Position numbers and translations under genes: made by a program. From Pseudomonas moorei (GTDB taxonomy: Bacteria; Pseudomonadota; Gammaproteobacteria; Pseudomonadales; Pseudomonadaceae), in assembly GCF_008801475.1 (NCBI RefSeq), contig NZ_VZPP01000018.1, positions 1 through 64,000 of the forward strand: a stretch of 64,000 nt of DNA, in the 5' to 3' direction. Position 1 is the first letter of the stretch; each line of letters starts with the position of its first letter. Below are positions 16,378 to 25,988 of this stretch, one piece after another. The notes beneath the pieces were generated by a model. The model was not told the origin of the DNA. It made no database searches and saw only the letters and a program-made list of their open reading frames with translations.

Positions 16378-17717
16378 GCACGGGCGAACCAGCCATCGTT
16401 GCGCCGCAGACGCCAGGCAATGGCGCCCAGGGTCAGGCTGCGCAACACCATGAACAGCAGGAACGTTATCCACAGGCCATGGTTGCCAAAACCTTGCAAC
16501 GCCCACCCGAACGGCACCAGCAAGGCCACCGTCAGCAGCATGCCGTTGCGCATTTCCCGGGCGCGGGTGGCGCCGATGAACAGGCCATCGAGCAGGTAGC
16601 TCCAGACCGCAATCAACGGCAGCGCCGCGAGATAGGGCAGATAGATGAACGCGGTGTCGCGCACACTTTGAATGTCGGTCTGCATCTCGATGAACAGATG
16701 CCCGGCAAACAGGAACAACGCGGCAAAACCGAGGCTCGCCAGCAACGACCAGCCGCAGGCCACCACCAATGAGCGGCGCAGGGCCTCACGGTCGCGAGCG
16801 CCGATGGCATGGCCGCACAGGGCTTCGACGGCATGGGCCAGACCATCCAGTGCATGAGCGGTCAGCAGCAGGCCGTTGAGCAACAGGGCGTTGGCGGCGA
16901 CAGTGGCATCCCCCAGCCGTGCACCTTGCACCGTGATCAGAAAAAACACCGATTGCAGGGCCAGGCTGCGGATGAAGATATCGCGATTGACCGCCAACAG
17001 AGGTCGCCAGCTCTGCCATAGCGCCAGTGCAGCCCAGGCGATGTGGCCAGGATAGGCGCGCAGGGCCCGGCGGGTCATCAGCAGGCCGATCAGGGCGCCG
17101 GTCCACTCGGCAATGACCGATGCCCGGGCGGCACCGACCACACCCCATTCCAGACCGAGGACAAACCAGAGGTTCAGCGCGATGTTGACCAGATTGGTGC
17201 TCAGCAGAATCACCAGCGGCGCGCGGGCGTTCTGCGTGCCAAGGAACCAGCCGACCAGGGCGTAGCTGGCCAGCGCCGCTGGCAGGCCGAACAGCCGCGT
17301 ATGGAAAAACACGCGGGTCATCTGGTCCAGTTCCGCCGACGGCTGCATGAAATGCAGAGCGATGCCACTCAACGGCACACCCAGCGCACCCAACACCACA
17401 GCCAGTCCCATGGCCAGCAACAGCCCTTGCAACAAGATCTGCCGCAAAGCCGCGCCATCGCGACGCCCGGCCGCCTGGGCGGCGAACCCGGTGGAGCCCA
17501 TGCGCAGAAAACCCATGGCCCAGGCGAGAAAGGTATACAGGCTGGCCCCGACCGCCACGGCGCCGAGTTGATGGGCGTGGGGCAGATGGCCGATGACGGT
17601 GCTGTCGACCAGCGCCACCAGGGGAACGGAGATGTTCGAGAGAATCATCGGCGCAGCCAGCGCCCAGACCCGGCGATGGGTAGGGCGGTCGCGCCAGTCG
17701 GCGATCAGGTTGGACAT
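16371..17717 (-). CDS. MATE family efflux transporter (DinF-like)
   Basis: A cation-coupled multidrug/toxin exporter in the inner membrane. The 448-aa protein has twelve predicted membrane helices in two MatE repeats, opening with the typical HRRVWALAAPMILSNISVPLVA. The ATG at 17717 has a strong AAGGAG site and begins just before the first helix; longer in-frame starts are not supported. It stands alone on the minus strand and converges on the hydrolase gene. Substrates cannot be read from the sequence. Confidence 0.92.
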   Translation of the reverse strand: MSNLIADWRDRPTHRRVWALAAPMILSNISVPLVALVDSTVIGHLPHAHQLGAVAVGASLYTFLAWAMGFLRMGSTGFAAQAAGRRDGAALRQILLQGLLLAMGLAVVLGALGVPLSGIALHFMQPSAELDQMTRVFFHTRLFGLPAALASYALVGWFLGTQNARAPLVILLSTNLVNIALNLWFVLGLEWGVVGAARASVIAEWTGALIGLLMTRRALRAYPGHIAWAALALWQSWRPLLAVNRDIFIRSLALQSVFFLITVQGARLGDATVAANALLLNGLLLTAHALDGLAHAVEALCGHAIGARDREALRRSLVVACGWSLLASLGFAALFLFAGHLFIEMQTDIQSVRDTAFIYLPYLAALPLIAVWSYLLDGLFIGATRAREMRNGMLLTVALLVPFGWALQGFGNHGLWITFLLFMVLRSLTLGAIAWRLRRNDGWFARAH

Positions 17718-17791
17718 GCGGGCTCCTTGAGGAGCGGGCATTGTAGCGACACATTTTGGATTGCCGCGATCCATTGTAGGAGTGGGGGGGC

Positions 17792-18085
17792 TTAGTGAAC
17801 CACCCAGCTCAACAACCAGAGGCCCAGCATCAACCAGATGATCCCCATGATGAACGAGGCGTTCATGAACGCGCGGATCGCCGACCACAACACCACCAAT
17901 CCCAGGATCAGCGTGGCGATGCTGATGATCGACGTGTCCATGCCCAGGGCGCGGGACAGGCCATCGACAAAATTGCTGCTGGCGCGGCTCATCATCTGGA
18001 ACAAGCCGCTGAGGCCATCAACGATGAAACGGATGACTGAACCGAGGGCCTGGCCGAGCCATTCGAAAAAACCTTCTACCTGCAT
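17792..18085 (-). CDS. Small membrane protein of unknown function
   Basis: I do not recognise a named family. The 97-aa product has an amphipathic N-terminal half (FFEWLGQALGSVIRFIVDGL) and two hydrophobic helices in the C-terminal half (ISIATLILGLVVLWSAI and FIMGIIWLMLGLWLLSWVV). It lies between the MATE gene and the divergent MazG-like gene, with a partial REP core between it and the MATE gene. Codon use resembles its neighbours, so it is probably a real resident gene. Confidence 0.75.
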   Translation of the reverse strand: MQVEGFFEWLGQALGSVIRFIVDGLSGLFQMMSRASSNFVDGLSRALGMDTSIISIATLILGLVVLWSAIRAFMNASFIMGIIWLMLGLWLLSWVVH

Positions 18086-18279
18086 GGAATGAACGTCCTG
18101 ATCAATGAGAGGCGGGTTGCCGGAGTTGAGCCTTGGGCTGTCGATTGCGGCACCGAGTTCCCCACAAGCATAGAGGGTTGTCCTGCAACTGTGGGAACGC
18201 CCCCATCACCATGACTCAAACTCTGCCGCTTGCCTTCATCCGTCATCCCCCCGAAGCTATACGCCTTCAGGAGAACCCG

Positions 18280-18582
18280 ATGAACCTTGTTGAACTGACC
18301 GAACGCCTGCACGCCATCCGTGACCGCAATGACTGGCGGCAATTTCACAGCCCGAAAAACCTGGCCATGGCCGCGAGCGTCGAAATGTCCGAGCTGGTGG
18401 AAATTTTCCAGTGGCTGACCGAAGACCAGTCGCGCCAGTTGCCGGCGGACAAACTGGCCCACGCCGGACAGGAAGTCGGCGATATCGTCCTCTATCTATT
18501 GCTGTTGTGCAGCGAGTTGGGTCTGGACATGAATGAAGTGGTGCGCAGCAAACTGGCGGACAGCGAACGGAGGTTCAGCTGA
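18280..18582 (+). CDS. MazG-like nucleotide pyrophosphohydrolase
   Basis: A 100-aa all-alpha NTP pyrophosphatase domain. The metal-binding motifs of the MazG superfamily are present: E-x-x-E in EMSELVEIFQWL and E-x-x-D in EVGDIVLYLLLL. Such single-domain enzymes hydrolyse non-canonical or excess (d)NTPs, and the exact substrate is unknown. The start is preceded by CAGGAGAACCCG. Its stop codon overlaps the cmoM start by one base, so the two genes form an operon. Confidence 0.87.
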   Translation: MNLVELTERLHAIRDRNDWRQFHSPKNLAMAASVEMSELVEIFQWLTEDQSRQLPADKLAHAGQEVGDIVLYLLLLCSELGLDMNEVVRSKLADSERRFS

Positions 18583-19331
18583 TGAGCGACCGTCACTTCG
18601 ATCAGTTGGCCACCCGCTTCGCCGAAAAAATCTACGGCGGCGCCAAAGGTGCGATCCGGCTTGCGGTGCTGCAGGCGGATCTGGCCGAAACCTTGCCGGA
18701 TCGCCCGCTACGGGTGCTGGACATCGGCGCTGGCCTTGGCCACATGTCGCTGTGGCTGGCGCAACGCGGCCATGAGGTGACGTTGGCCGAGCCCGCCGAG
18801 CCCATGCTCGAAGGCGCCCGCCAGCGTTTCGCCGACGCCGGGCAAACCGCAACGTTTATCCAGGCGCCCTGGCAGGATCTGCTTGGCCAACTCACCGAAC
18901 CTTACGATCTGGTGCTCTGCCATGCGGTGCTGGAGTGGCTGGCCGAACCCCACGCGATCCTGCCGGTGTTGCATCAGCTGACCAAGGCCGATGGCTGGCT
19001 GTCGCTGGCCTTCTATAACCGCGATGCACTGATCTACCGCAATTTGCTCAAGGGCCATTTCCGCAAGATGCGCAAGAACGATATGGCCGGCGAGAAGCAA
19101 AGCCTTACCCCGCAACAACCCCTTGATCCACGGGAGTTGGCGGCGCAACTTGATGGTTTGTGGCGGGTCGAAACCCAGAGTGGCGTGCGGGTTTTTCACG
19201 ATTACATGCCGGTGGAATTCCAGGCCCGCGCCGAGCTGGTGGACTTGCTGGAAATGGAACTGGCCCACCGTCGCCATCCAGGCTTTGCCGGGCTTGGGCG
19301 TTATTTGCACTGGATTTGTCGGCCGGTCTGA
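18582..19331 (+). CDS. cmoM: tRNA cmo5U34 methyltransferase CmoM
   Basis: A SAM-dependent methyltransferase that methylates the carboxyl of cmo5U at the wobble position of tRNA to give mcmo5U. It matches E. coli CmoM (formerly SmtA) along its length: N-terminal DRHFDQLATRFAEKIYGGAKG, SAM loop VLDIGAGLGHMSLWLAQRGHEV, CHAVLEWLAEP, and the tail GVRVFHDYM. At 249 aa it is normal length. It is translationally coupled to the MazG-like gene. Confidence 0.9.
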   Translation: MSDRHFDQLATRFAEKIYGGAKGAIRLAVLQADLAETLPDRPLRVLDIGAGLGHMSLWLAQRGHEVTLAEPAEPMLEGARQRFADAGQTATFIQAPWQDLLGQLTEPYDLVLCHAVLEWLAEPHAILPVLHQLTKADGWLSLAFYNRDALIYRNLLKGHFRKMRKNDMAGEKQSLTPQQPLDPRELAAQLDGLWRVETQSGVRVFHDYMPVEFQARAELVDLLEMELAHRRHPGFAGLGRYLHWICRPV

Positions 19332-19343
19332 GCGGAGTAAAAA

Positions 19344-19961
19344 ATGAACAGTCGTTCCGGGTTGTTAGTTCTGTGTCTGGGGTTGGCGGCTTGTCAGAGC
19401 AGCAACCCGTATGTGGCAACCTCCAACCCTTTGCCACCGGCGCCGCCTCAGGCAGCCCACACCTTCGACCGCAGCGCCTACCCTGCTGCTCCACGTGATT
19501 ACGGTCGCTACCGCAGTTGGGCCTGGCTCAACGGGCAACTGCCGCCGGGCAGTGTCTGGGCCGACTCGGCGCAGGTCGCCGAAGCGGTGAGCAATGCCCT
19601 CGATCAACGCGGCTTGCGCCCTCTGCATGACAATCGTCCGGCGGATCTGTTTGTCAGCGCCAACCTGCGCCTGGAAACCCGCCTGCGCCAGGTCCAGGAT
19701 GACTACGGCTATTACGGCGGTGGCTACTACGGCGGTCACCACGGTTATGGTAACGGCGTTGGCATGTACAACACGGTACCGATCATCCGCACTTATCAGG
19801 AGCAAGTCGTGGTGGTGCAGGTGGATTTGTTCGACGGGCAAAGCGGTCAACCGGTCTGGAGTGCCAGCGCAGAAACCCGGAGCCAGGGCACGCTGACCGA
19901 ACAGGCTGACGCCATACGGGAGGCTGTAGAAAAGGCAATGTCGGCGTATCCTCCCAGTTAG
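19344..19961 (+). CDS. DUF4136 lipoprotein (first copy)
   Basis: A 205-aa predicted outer-membrane lipoprotein with signal LLVLCLGLAAC (lipobox LAAC) and a DUF4136 domain: RDYGRYRSWAWLNG near the start, DQRGLRP in the middle and a final SAYPPS. A Gly/Tyr-rich insert (DDYGYYGGGYYGGHHGYG) breaks the domain. Function is unknown. The ribosome site GGAG lies before AAAAATG. It is followed 54 bp later by a second DUF4136 gene, so the pair probably arose by duplication. Confidence 0.88.
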   Translation: MNSRSGLLVLCLGLAACQSSNPYVATSNPLPPAPPQAAHTFDRSAYPAAPRDYGRYRSWAWLNGQLPPGSVWADSAQVAEAVSNALDQRGLRPLHDNRPADLFVSANLRLETRLRQVQDDYGYYGGGYYGGHHGYGNGVGMYNTVPIIRTYQEQVVVVQVDLFDGQSGQPVWSASAETRSQGTLTEQADAIREAVEKAMSAYPPS

Positions 19962-20015
19962 CTTCTGTGGTTGAGGAGCACTCCGCAGGTTCATGTCTTC
20001 TACCGGAGAATCATC

Positions 20016-20573
20016 ATGTTCCGCCGTTTCGTTTTACTGGCAGCGGCCGTACTGCTCAGTGCCTGCGCCGCCAACCAGGTCAATCATGACTACGACGCCA
20101 GCCGCGACTTCTCGGCCTATCGCAGCTGGAGCTGGAAAGAACCTGCCCTGCAATATCGCCCCGATGACCCGCGGATCAAGAGTGATTTGACCGAACAGCG
20201 CGTGCGCCAGTCGGTGGCCGATCAACTGGATCAGCGCGGCCTGCGCCCCGCCGCCGCGGGTACCAAGGGCGATTTGAACGTGCAGACCTACCTGATAGTC
20301 GAGGAACGTCAGCAGCAGGTCACCACCAACTATGGCGGCGGTTGGGGCAACCCGTGGAACGGCTATTGGGGCGCGCCGATGTACAACGAAACCCGCGTGG
20401 TTCCTTACAAGGTCGCCACCCTCCAGATCGATCTGCTCGATGGCAAGGACGGTAAACTGGTGTGGCGCGGCAGTGACGAGCAGATACTCAGCCGCACACC
20501 GAACCCCTCGGACCGTAGCGATGCGATACGCGAAACGGTCACCCGGATACTGTCCAACTATCCGCCAAGATAA
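20016..20573 (+). CDS. DUF4136 lipoprotein (second copy)
   Basis: A 185-aa paralogue of the preceding gene. It has signal MFRRFVLLAAAVLLSAC (lipobox LSAC), then DASRDFSAYRSWSWKE, DQRGLRP and the shared closing SNYPPR. A shorter Gly/Trp/Tyr insert (NYGGGWGNPWNGYWG) replaces the Tyr-rich insert of the first copy. The ATG at 20016 has GGAG upstream. Both copies probably sit on one transcript ending near the REP at 20590. Their role is unknown; association with the cell envelope is inferred from the lipobox. Confidence 0.88.
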   Translation: MFRRFVLLAAAVLLSACAANQVNHDYDASRDFSAYRSWSWKEPALQYRPDDPRIKSDLTEQRVRQSVADQLDQRGLRPAAAGTKGDLNVQTYLIVEERQQQVTTNYGGGWGNPWNGYWGAPMYNETRVVPYKVATLQIDLLDGKDGKLVWRGSDEQILSRTPNPSDRSDAIRETVTRILSNYPPR

Positions 20574-20589
20574 ATACAACACCCACCTG

Positions 20590-20655
20590 TTGGAGCCGGC
20601 CTTGAGTCGTGCACAGCGCTTGAGGGCCTCTTCGCTGGCAAGCCAGCTCCCACAG
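20590..20655. repeat. REP pair, partly degenerate
   Basis: A clear right-hand copy, TTCGCTGGCAAGCCAGCTCC (20631-20650), follows a degenerate GGAGCCGGCCTTGAG. It sits between the DUF4136 genes and tadG. Confidence 0.65.
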
Positions 20656-20767
20656 GAATTTTTGTCGTCTGCACTGGCGAGTTGCCAGCAGTCTTGATGT
20701 CCCTTGTCTACACTGCTTCACACCAACGGAGGTAGCGCTCGGCAGTGCGCCGGCAAAGGAGTGCTCG

Positions 20768-22738
20768 ATGTCTCCCTGCTTGCAGTTTCGCGGCCCGGCC
20801 CGGCAACGGGGGGCGATTGGGTTGATGGCTGCCGGGACGTTGGCGCTGGCGCTGTGTTTCAGTTTGCTGGTGGTCGACAGCGGCAGGCTTTACCTGGAAC
20901 AGCGCAAGCTGCAACGGATGGCTGATGTTGCCGCGTTGGAGGCGGTCAGCCGCAATGGTGACTGCCTGACCCCGACGCTCAGCGCTGCGGGTTTCGCTCT
21001 CGAAAGTGCTACCCGCAACGGCTACAACGCCACCGATGGCATGACCCTGAACACCACTTGCGGCTCGTTGCAGGCCGGGGCCAACAACCTGCGGGCCTTT
21101 AGCGTCGATGCCAGCAAAAAGGAGGCCGTTCGCGTCGTGGTCACCCACACCGTGCCGACCAGTATTGCGGCGGGCATCTACGCGCTGTTCAGCCAAGGCC
21201 CGCTCAATCTGACGACCCAGCTCACCGCGACAGCGGTCAGCGCCCCGGCGCCCCTGCCGCCCCTGGCGATGTTGACCATCGGCAGTACGGCACTGGTGGT
21301 CGACTCCAGCAAATCGACGGCCTTGAACCTGTTGCTGGGGCAGATGCTCGGCAGCACTCTGAATTTGAGCGTCGCGAGCTGGCAAGGCCTGGTCGATAAC
21401 CAAATCAATCTATTGGGTTACCTGAATCAGTTGGCCCTCGATGTGAACGTCAGCACCGGGAACTACACCCAGTTACTGAGCATGAACATCGCCCTGACTC
21501 AACTGCTGGACTCCGCGATCACGGTACTCCAGGCCGGTGGCCCGACCGCCAGTGTCGCGGTCAATGGCTTGATCGGAGTCAAGGCGGCGGCTGGCAATAC
21601 GTCGATTGTTCTGGGGCAACTGCTGCAATTGCAGACGGGCGCGGCCTCTTCCGCACTCGATACCAATTTGCAGGTCTTTCAACTGATCGAGGCGTTTGTG
21701 CAACTGGCCAACAGCCGGAATGCCGCCATCGCCAGTATCCCGCTGAACATCCCGGGCCTGGCCAATGGCGTGGTCAAGGTCAAGGTCATCGAGCCCCCAC
21801 AGTTATCGGCCATCGGCAACCCGGCGCTGGTCAATGGCCAGCTCAATGATCCCAACCGGATCTATGTGCGCACCGCCCAGGTGCGCACGGTGTTGTCGCT
21901 GAATTTGCCGGTACTGTCCGGTGTCACAGGCCTTGTCAGCGCGCTCGCCAGCAACACCCTGCTCAATGGGTTGACGGATACGCTGGACAATCTGCTGCAC
22001 CTGAACCTGGCCGGTACGCTAGGCTCGCTGCTTTGCACGCTGACGGGAACCTGTGACAAAACCGACCTGAAGATCCTCCCGACGCCGACCATCGATATCG
22101 TCCTGGAGGTGGCTGCGGCCGATAGCCACGTCACCGGTTACAGCTGCGCCAGTGATGCGACCAAAACCCTCACCACCCAGACCAACACGTCACTGGTGAA
22201 GCTCAAGGTTGGCCAGATCGACACCGCCAATGCTCTTTCCTCGTCGGCTGATGTCGTCGTGCAGCCCCTGGCGCTGATCGATATCGGCAAGATCAGTTGC
22301 GTATTCTGGATTTGCAATCCTGCCACGCGCGTGCCGTTTTATGGCGGCGGCCTGGGGGTGAAAATCGATACCTCGGTCGCCAGCACCCAGAGCACGCATG
22401 TTTACAACCAGCCGCCCGAGATCAAGCAGCCGCCGCTGTTCTACAGCCTGGGTACGCAGGGCATCGTCAGCAGTCTGAAATCGACCTTGGGCGGGGTGCA
22501 GGTGCTGGCTTATAAACCGACCGGTTCGAGCCTGTTGGGCGATTTGCTGGTAGTGGCGGCTGGCACTCTTGATGGCGTCCAGAGCACCCTGGGCGTCGTG
22601 TTGCAGAGCCTGCTCAGTCCCCTGGTCGATCCCATTCTCGATGGGCTGCTGGCCTATCTCGGGATCACGCTGAACAAGGTCGATGTGGGCGCCAACCTCA
22701 GTTGCAAACCGCCAGGAAGGCCTTCCCTGGCGATTTAG
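20768..22738 (+). CDS. tadG: Tad pilus assembly protein TadG
   Basis: A large TadG-type pseudopilin-like protein of the Tad/Flp apparatus, anchored in the inner membrane and extending into the periplasm. The N-terminal RQRGAIGLMAAGTLALALCF followed by SGRLYLEQRKLQRMADVAALEA is the TadE/TadG signature. The remaining ~600 residues are low in charge, rich in Leu, Asn, Thr and Ser, and lack an obvious named domain. The ATG follows GGAGTGCTCG. It lies at the end of the tad locus, opposite the pprA-tadF genes, as PA4297 belongs to the P. aeruginosa locus. Its stop overlaps the pprA stop by 3 bp. Confidence 0.85.
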   Translation: MSPCLQFRGPARQRGAIGLMAAGTLALALCFSLLVVDSGRLYLEQRKLQRMADVAALEAVSRNGDCLTPTLSAAGFALESATRNGYNATDGMTLNTTCGSLQAGANNLRAFSVDASKKEAVRVVVTHTVPTSIAAGIYALFSQGPLNLTTQLTATAVSAPAPLPPLAMLTIGSTALVVDSSKSTALNLLLGQMLGSTLNLSVASWQGLVDNQINLLGYLNQLALDVNVSTGNYTQLLSMNIALTQLLDSAITVLQAGGPTASVAVNGLIGVKAAAGNTSIVLGQLLQLQTGAASSALDTNLQVFQLIEAFVQLANSRNAAIASIPLNIPGLANGVVKVKVIEPPQLSAIGNPALVNGQLNDPNRIYVRTAQVRTVLSLNLPVLSGVTGLVSALASNTLLNGLTDTLDNLLHLNLAGTLGSLLCTLTGTCDKTDLKILPTPTIDIVLEVAAADSHVTGYSCASDATKTLTTQTNTSLVKLKVGQIDTANALSSSADVVVQPLALIDIGKISCVFWICNPATRVPFYGGGLGVKIDTSVASTQSTHVYNQPPEIKQPPLFYSLGTQGIVSSLKSTLGGVQVLAYKPTGSSLLGDLLVVAAGTLDGVQSTLGVVLQSLLSPLVDPILDGLLAYLGITLNKVDVGANLSCKPPGRPSLAI

Positions 22739-25476
22739 TCCACCTGCACAACCGGCAACTCGATACAGAACCGCGCACCCTCGGTCGAGTTGCGCACGCT
22801 CAGTTTGCCACCCATGTTTTCGACGATGCCGTAGCTCACCGATAACCCGAGACCGGTGCCGACGCCTACCGGCTTGGTGGTGAAGAACGGCTCGAAAATC
22901 CGCTCCAGCAGACGTGGGTCGATGCCGCCGCCGTTGTCCTCGACCCACAGTCGTACCCATTGCTGGTCCCGTTCGGCGTACACCGCGATCCACGGTTTGA
23001 ATTCGGGATTGGTTTCGCGCTTGCTCAGCAATGCATCCCGCGCGTTGACCATCAGGTTGATCAATACTTGTTCAAGCTGATCGACGTAACCGCGTACCTG
23101 CACTTCGAACCCGGTTTCGCTGATGCGCAGATCGACGCCTTTGCCACGCATGCCTTCGGCCAGCAACGACAGCGTGCCTTCGATGGCCTGGGCTGGATTG
23201 AACGGTTGTTGCTCGATCTCCGAGCGGCGGCCGAACACTCGCATGTGATCGACCACCCGCGCGGCACGCTGGACCTGCGCATCGATGCGATTGAGTTTGT
23301 CGGTCAGGTAATCGACCTGCACGTCACCGTTGCCCAGGCGCTTGAGCACATTGATGATCGCCATGCGCATCACGTTCAGTGGCTGGTTGATTTCGTGGGC
23401 CAGGCCGGTGGCCATTTCGCCGAGGGTGGCCATTTTCGCGCTTTGGGTCAGTTGCTGCTGGGAGCGCCGGACTTCGGTGTTGTCGCGGCCCACGGCCTGA
23501 ATCTCCAGCAACTGGCCATGCTCGTCGAACACCCCGCGATCCGACCAGACCCACCAGGCATGCTCCCGTCCCGGCAACTGCAAATTGATTTCTGCGGTGC
23601 TGACCGGAAACTCCGGGCTGAGACGGGCAAGGCGCTGGATGAATGACTCGCGCTGTTGCGCCGACATCCAGTTACCCAGGTTCAGCCCCGGCAGTTGCTC
23701 GGGTGTGCACTCCAGATACGCCGCCAACGGTCGATTGCCGAAGCTCAAGGACAGGTCGGGACGATAGCGGCAGATCATCGCCGGGGAGTCTTCCACCAAT
23801 ATCCGATAGCGCTCTTCGCTTTGCTTGACCTGTTCGGCCGCCAGGGTCGCTTCGGTGACATCCAGCCACAGGCCCACGGCCTCCACCGGCAGACCCAGGT
23901 CATCGCGCAGCAGCTTGGCCTCATCGAGCAACCAGTGATAATCGCCGCGGCTGTCACGCAGTCGATAGCGGGCGCTTACCGAGCCTTCGCGTAGCAGTTG
24001 CCGGGTACGCTCGAAATAGCGATCACGGTCTTCGGGGTGCACCCGTTCAACCAGCGCAGTCGTGGCGCAATCGTCGAGCGTCCAGCCGAGCAACGGCAGC
24101 AGGCTGTCGCTGAAGAAGGTCGGTTGCAGCGCGCCTTCCACATAGCGCTGCACGTAAATCACCGCAGGTGAACTGGCGATCAGATTGTCCAGGCGCGCGT
24201 GTGCGGCGGCAGCGTGTTGCTCCTGGTTTTTGATGTCGCTGATGTCGAGCATGAAACCCACCAGGCGCCGATGCCGGCCGACACCCAAGGCCTGGCCTTG
24301 CAGGCGATACCAGCTCGGCGGCAGCGCGGCGTCGGGGCGATACGAACGCACGCACAGCAGTAACGGCGTGCCTTCATCCAGCAGGTCTTGCAAGCGACTG
24401 CGCAGCTCTTCGCGGTCGGCGGGATGCACTTGATCAAGCCAGTCGTTCAGCGCTAAACGCTCGCTGGCCAGGTTCAGGGCGCTGGCCAGCGAGGGTGCCA
24501 GTTGCACTTCGGCCCTGTCGCTGAACATTTCCCACCAGCCGGTGCCCAGCAACGCCTGCAGCGATTCCAGGCGCTCCATTTGCAGGTGGTGCCGGTGCTC
24601 GCGCGAGCGTTCCAACAAGGGACCGGCGAGCGCGGCGGCGAACTGCAGCCAATCGCGCTCGCTGACATCGGGCGCCCGTTGCTGCGCCGGATAGCAACCG
24701 CACAGCAACCAGGCCGCCACGCCTTGCGCATCGTGATAAGGCACGACGAAGCCCTCGGCATTGCCAAAGATGCCTTGCAGGCGAGGGTGCTCAAGGGGAT
24801 TCAAATGCTGCGGGGCGGAGCCGTTCAGGCTGTCGAGACCGGTCCCCAGCCGCTGTCCGGTTTGCCACAGTTGCGGGGCATCGAAGCCTGAAAAGTGTTG
24901 GTGAATCTGCCACCCCTGTTCTTGCTCGTCGAGCAATGCCAGGGCGATGCAGGGGATGTGAAAACGCTGGGCGAGGCATTGCAACTGCTCGGTGAGCATT
25001 TCAGGCAAGCGGGTCAGGCTGCACAGGCGTAACTGCTCGCCGATCTGCAGCGCGAGCAACTGGCATTGTTCGCGCACCTGCGATTGCCGGCGCTCGAGTA
25101 GCAGATCGCCGATGTCCAGCAGTTGCAGCAGCCAGGCTTCGGCCAACGGCTGGACCCAGCCACGCAGGTGCAGGGTTTGACCACTGAGGGTGTAAAAGTC
25201 CAGGTCCAGGGCCTGGCCCTGCCAGTCAGAGGGGGTGCCTTCGACGACGAGGCTGCAGTGCGGCAGCAAAAAGTCGAGCAGGTGCGGCGCCCGGGCACCG
25301 GGTACCTGCTGGGCCAAGACATGGCGCAGCGGCCCGGTCAGGTGCAACACACGACCGTCGGCGTCCAGATGCATCTGCAAGCCGACACCGGGCATGCTCG
25401 GAGCCTGCAAGGTCTCCAGGGGCGGTGGTGGATGGCGATTGAGCAGGCGCCCGAACAGTTTGTCCCCGGCACTCAA
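22735..25476 (-). CDS. pprA: Sensor histidine kinase PprA
   Basis: The sensor partner of PprB, the regulator of Tad pili and biofilm matrix genes in P. aeruginosa. The 913-aa protein has no membrane helix: an N-terminal sensory region with GAF/PAS-like segments, at least two clear PAS domains, then a kinase core with H-box GLAHEINQPLN, N-box NLMVNARDALL, DNGGGI, and G-box GTGLGLSVSYGIVENMGG. It appears to start at TTG 25476, overlapping the tadF stop (TTGA), with no strong ribosome site, so it is probably coupled to tadF. The next in-frame ATG is about 28 codons inside. Synteny and size match PA4293. Confidence 0.88.
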   Translation of the reverse strand: MSAGDKLFGRLLNRHPPPPLETLQAPSMPGVGLQMHLDADGRVLHLTGPLRHVLAQQVPGARAPHLLDFLLPHCSLVVEGTPSDWQGQALDLDFYTLSGQTLHLRGWVQPLAEAWLLQLLDIGDLLLERRQSQVREQCQLLALQIGEQLRLCSLTRLPEMLTEQLQCLAQRFHIPCIALALLDEQEQGWQIHQHFSGFDAPQLWQTGQRLGTGLDSLNGSAPQHLNPLEHPRLQGIFGNAEGFVVPYHDAQGVAAWLLCGCYPAQQRAPDVSERDWLQFAAALAGPLLERSREHRHHLQMERLESLQALLGTGWWEMFSDRAEVQLAPSLASALNLASERLALNDWLDQVHPADREELRSRLQDLLDEGTPLLLCVRSYRPDAALPPSWYRLQGQALGVGRHRRLVGFMLDISDIKNQEQHAAAAHARLDNLIASSPAVIYVQRYVEGALQPTFFSDSLLPLLGWTLDDCATTALVERVHPEDRDRYFERTRQLLREGSVSARYRLRDSRGDYHWLLDEAKLLRDDLGLPVEAVGLWLDVTEATLAAEQVKQSEERYRILVEDSPAMICRYRPDLSLSFGNRPLAAYLECTPEQLPGLNLGNWMSAQQRESFIQRLARLSPEFPVSTAEINLQLPGREHAWWVWSDRGVFDEHGQLLEIQAVGRDNTEVRRSQQQLTQSAKMATLGEMATGLAHEINQPLNVMRMAIINVLKRLGNGDVQVDYLTDKLNRIDAQVQRAARVVDHMRVFGRRSEIEQQPFNPAQAIEGTLSLLAEGMRGKGVDLRISETGFEVQVRGYVDQLEQVLINLMVNARDALLSKRETNPEFKPWIAVYAERDQQWVRLWVEDNGGGIDPRLLERIFEPFFTTKPVGVGTGLGLSVSYGIVENMGGKLSVRNSTEGARFCIELPVVQVD

Positions 25477-25913
25477 AATTGCAGGCTCGCACTGGCGGTG
25501 AGTGTCGCCGGCAAATTCGGTACCTGCCCGATGCCCGGCAGGTTCAGGAACGGGATGACGGCATTCAATTTATTGGTCGGGTAGTTGATGGTCACCTTCA
25601 GTACGCCGCCGGTGTAAGTGGCCGCTGCATCGGTGGCGACATTGAAATTCAGCCCGGCGGGAATCCACGCCAGCTGCCGGGTCAACTCTTGCGTCGCGAC
25701 GCTGATCAGCGCGGCGCTGTACCCGGGGGTGTTCGGATCCAGTGCCACGCTGCGGCGCACGGCTTCCGCAGTCGACTGGTTGAAGGATTGCATCAGCAAT
25801 AGCGGCAGGCTGTAGGTGACGATTGCGTAAAACACCGCGAAAAAAATGACGAATACCAAGGCAAATTCAATCGCGGCGGCGCCTTTTTGTTTGCGAGGGA
25901 GGCTGGATTTCAT
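25473..25913 (-). CDS. tadF: TadE/TadF-like pseudopilin
   Basis: A minor pseudopilin needed for Flp pilus assembly. The N-terminus KQKGAAAIEFALVFVIFFAVFYAIV has the processing Gly, the Glu at +5 and the hydrophobic helix typical of TadE/TadF, and should be cut by the FppA peptidase encoded divergently 75 bp away. The remaining ~110 residues form a small periplasmic domain. The length of 146 aa is normal. It is coupled to pprA by a 4-bp overlap. Confidence 0.87.
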   Translation of the reverse strand: MKSSLPRKQKGAAAIEFALVFVIFFAVFYAIVTYSLPLLLMQSFNQSTAEAVRRSVALDPNTPGYSAALISVATQELTRQLAWIPAGLNFNVATDAAATYTGGVLKVTINYPTNKLNAVIPFLNLPGIGQVPNLPATLTASASLQF

Positions 25914-25926
25914 GAGTGCGTCTACC

Positions 25927-25950
25927 CTGACATCACATTAGTAATGTCAG
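25927..25950. promoter_or_regulatory. Inverted repeat in the tadF/fppA divergent promoter
   Basis: CTGACAT and ATGTCAG (25927-25933, 25944-25950) flank a 10-bp centre, with a nested palindrome CATTAGTAATG. The right half contains AATGTCAG, which recurs upstream of flp and of the orphan receiver gene. It is a candidate operator; the regulator is not known. Confidence 0.45.
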
Positions 25951-25988
25951 CATAGAATCATTCAGCCAAAACGGACGTTTTTTACCGG

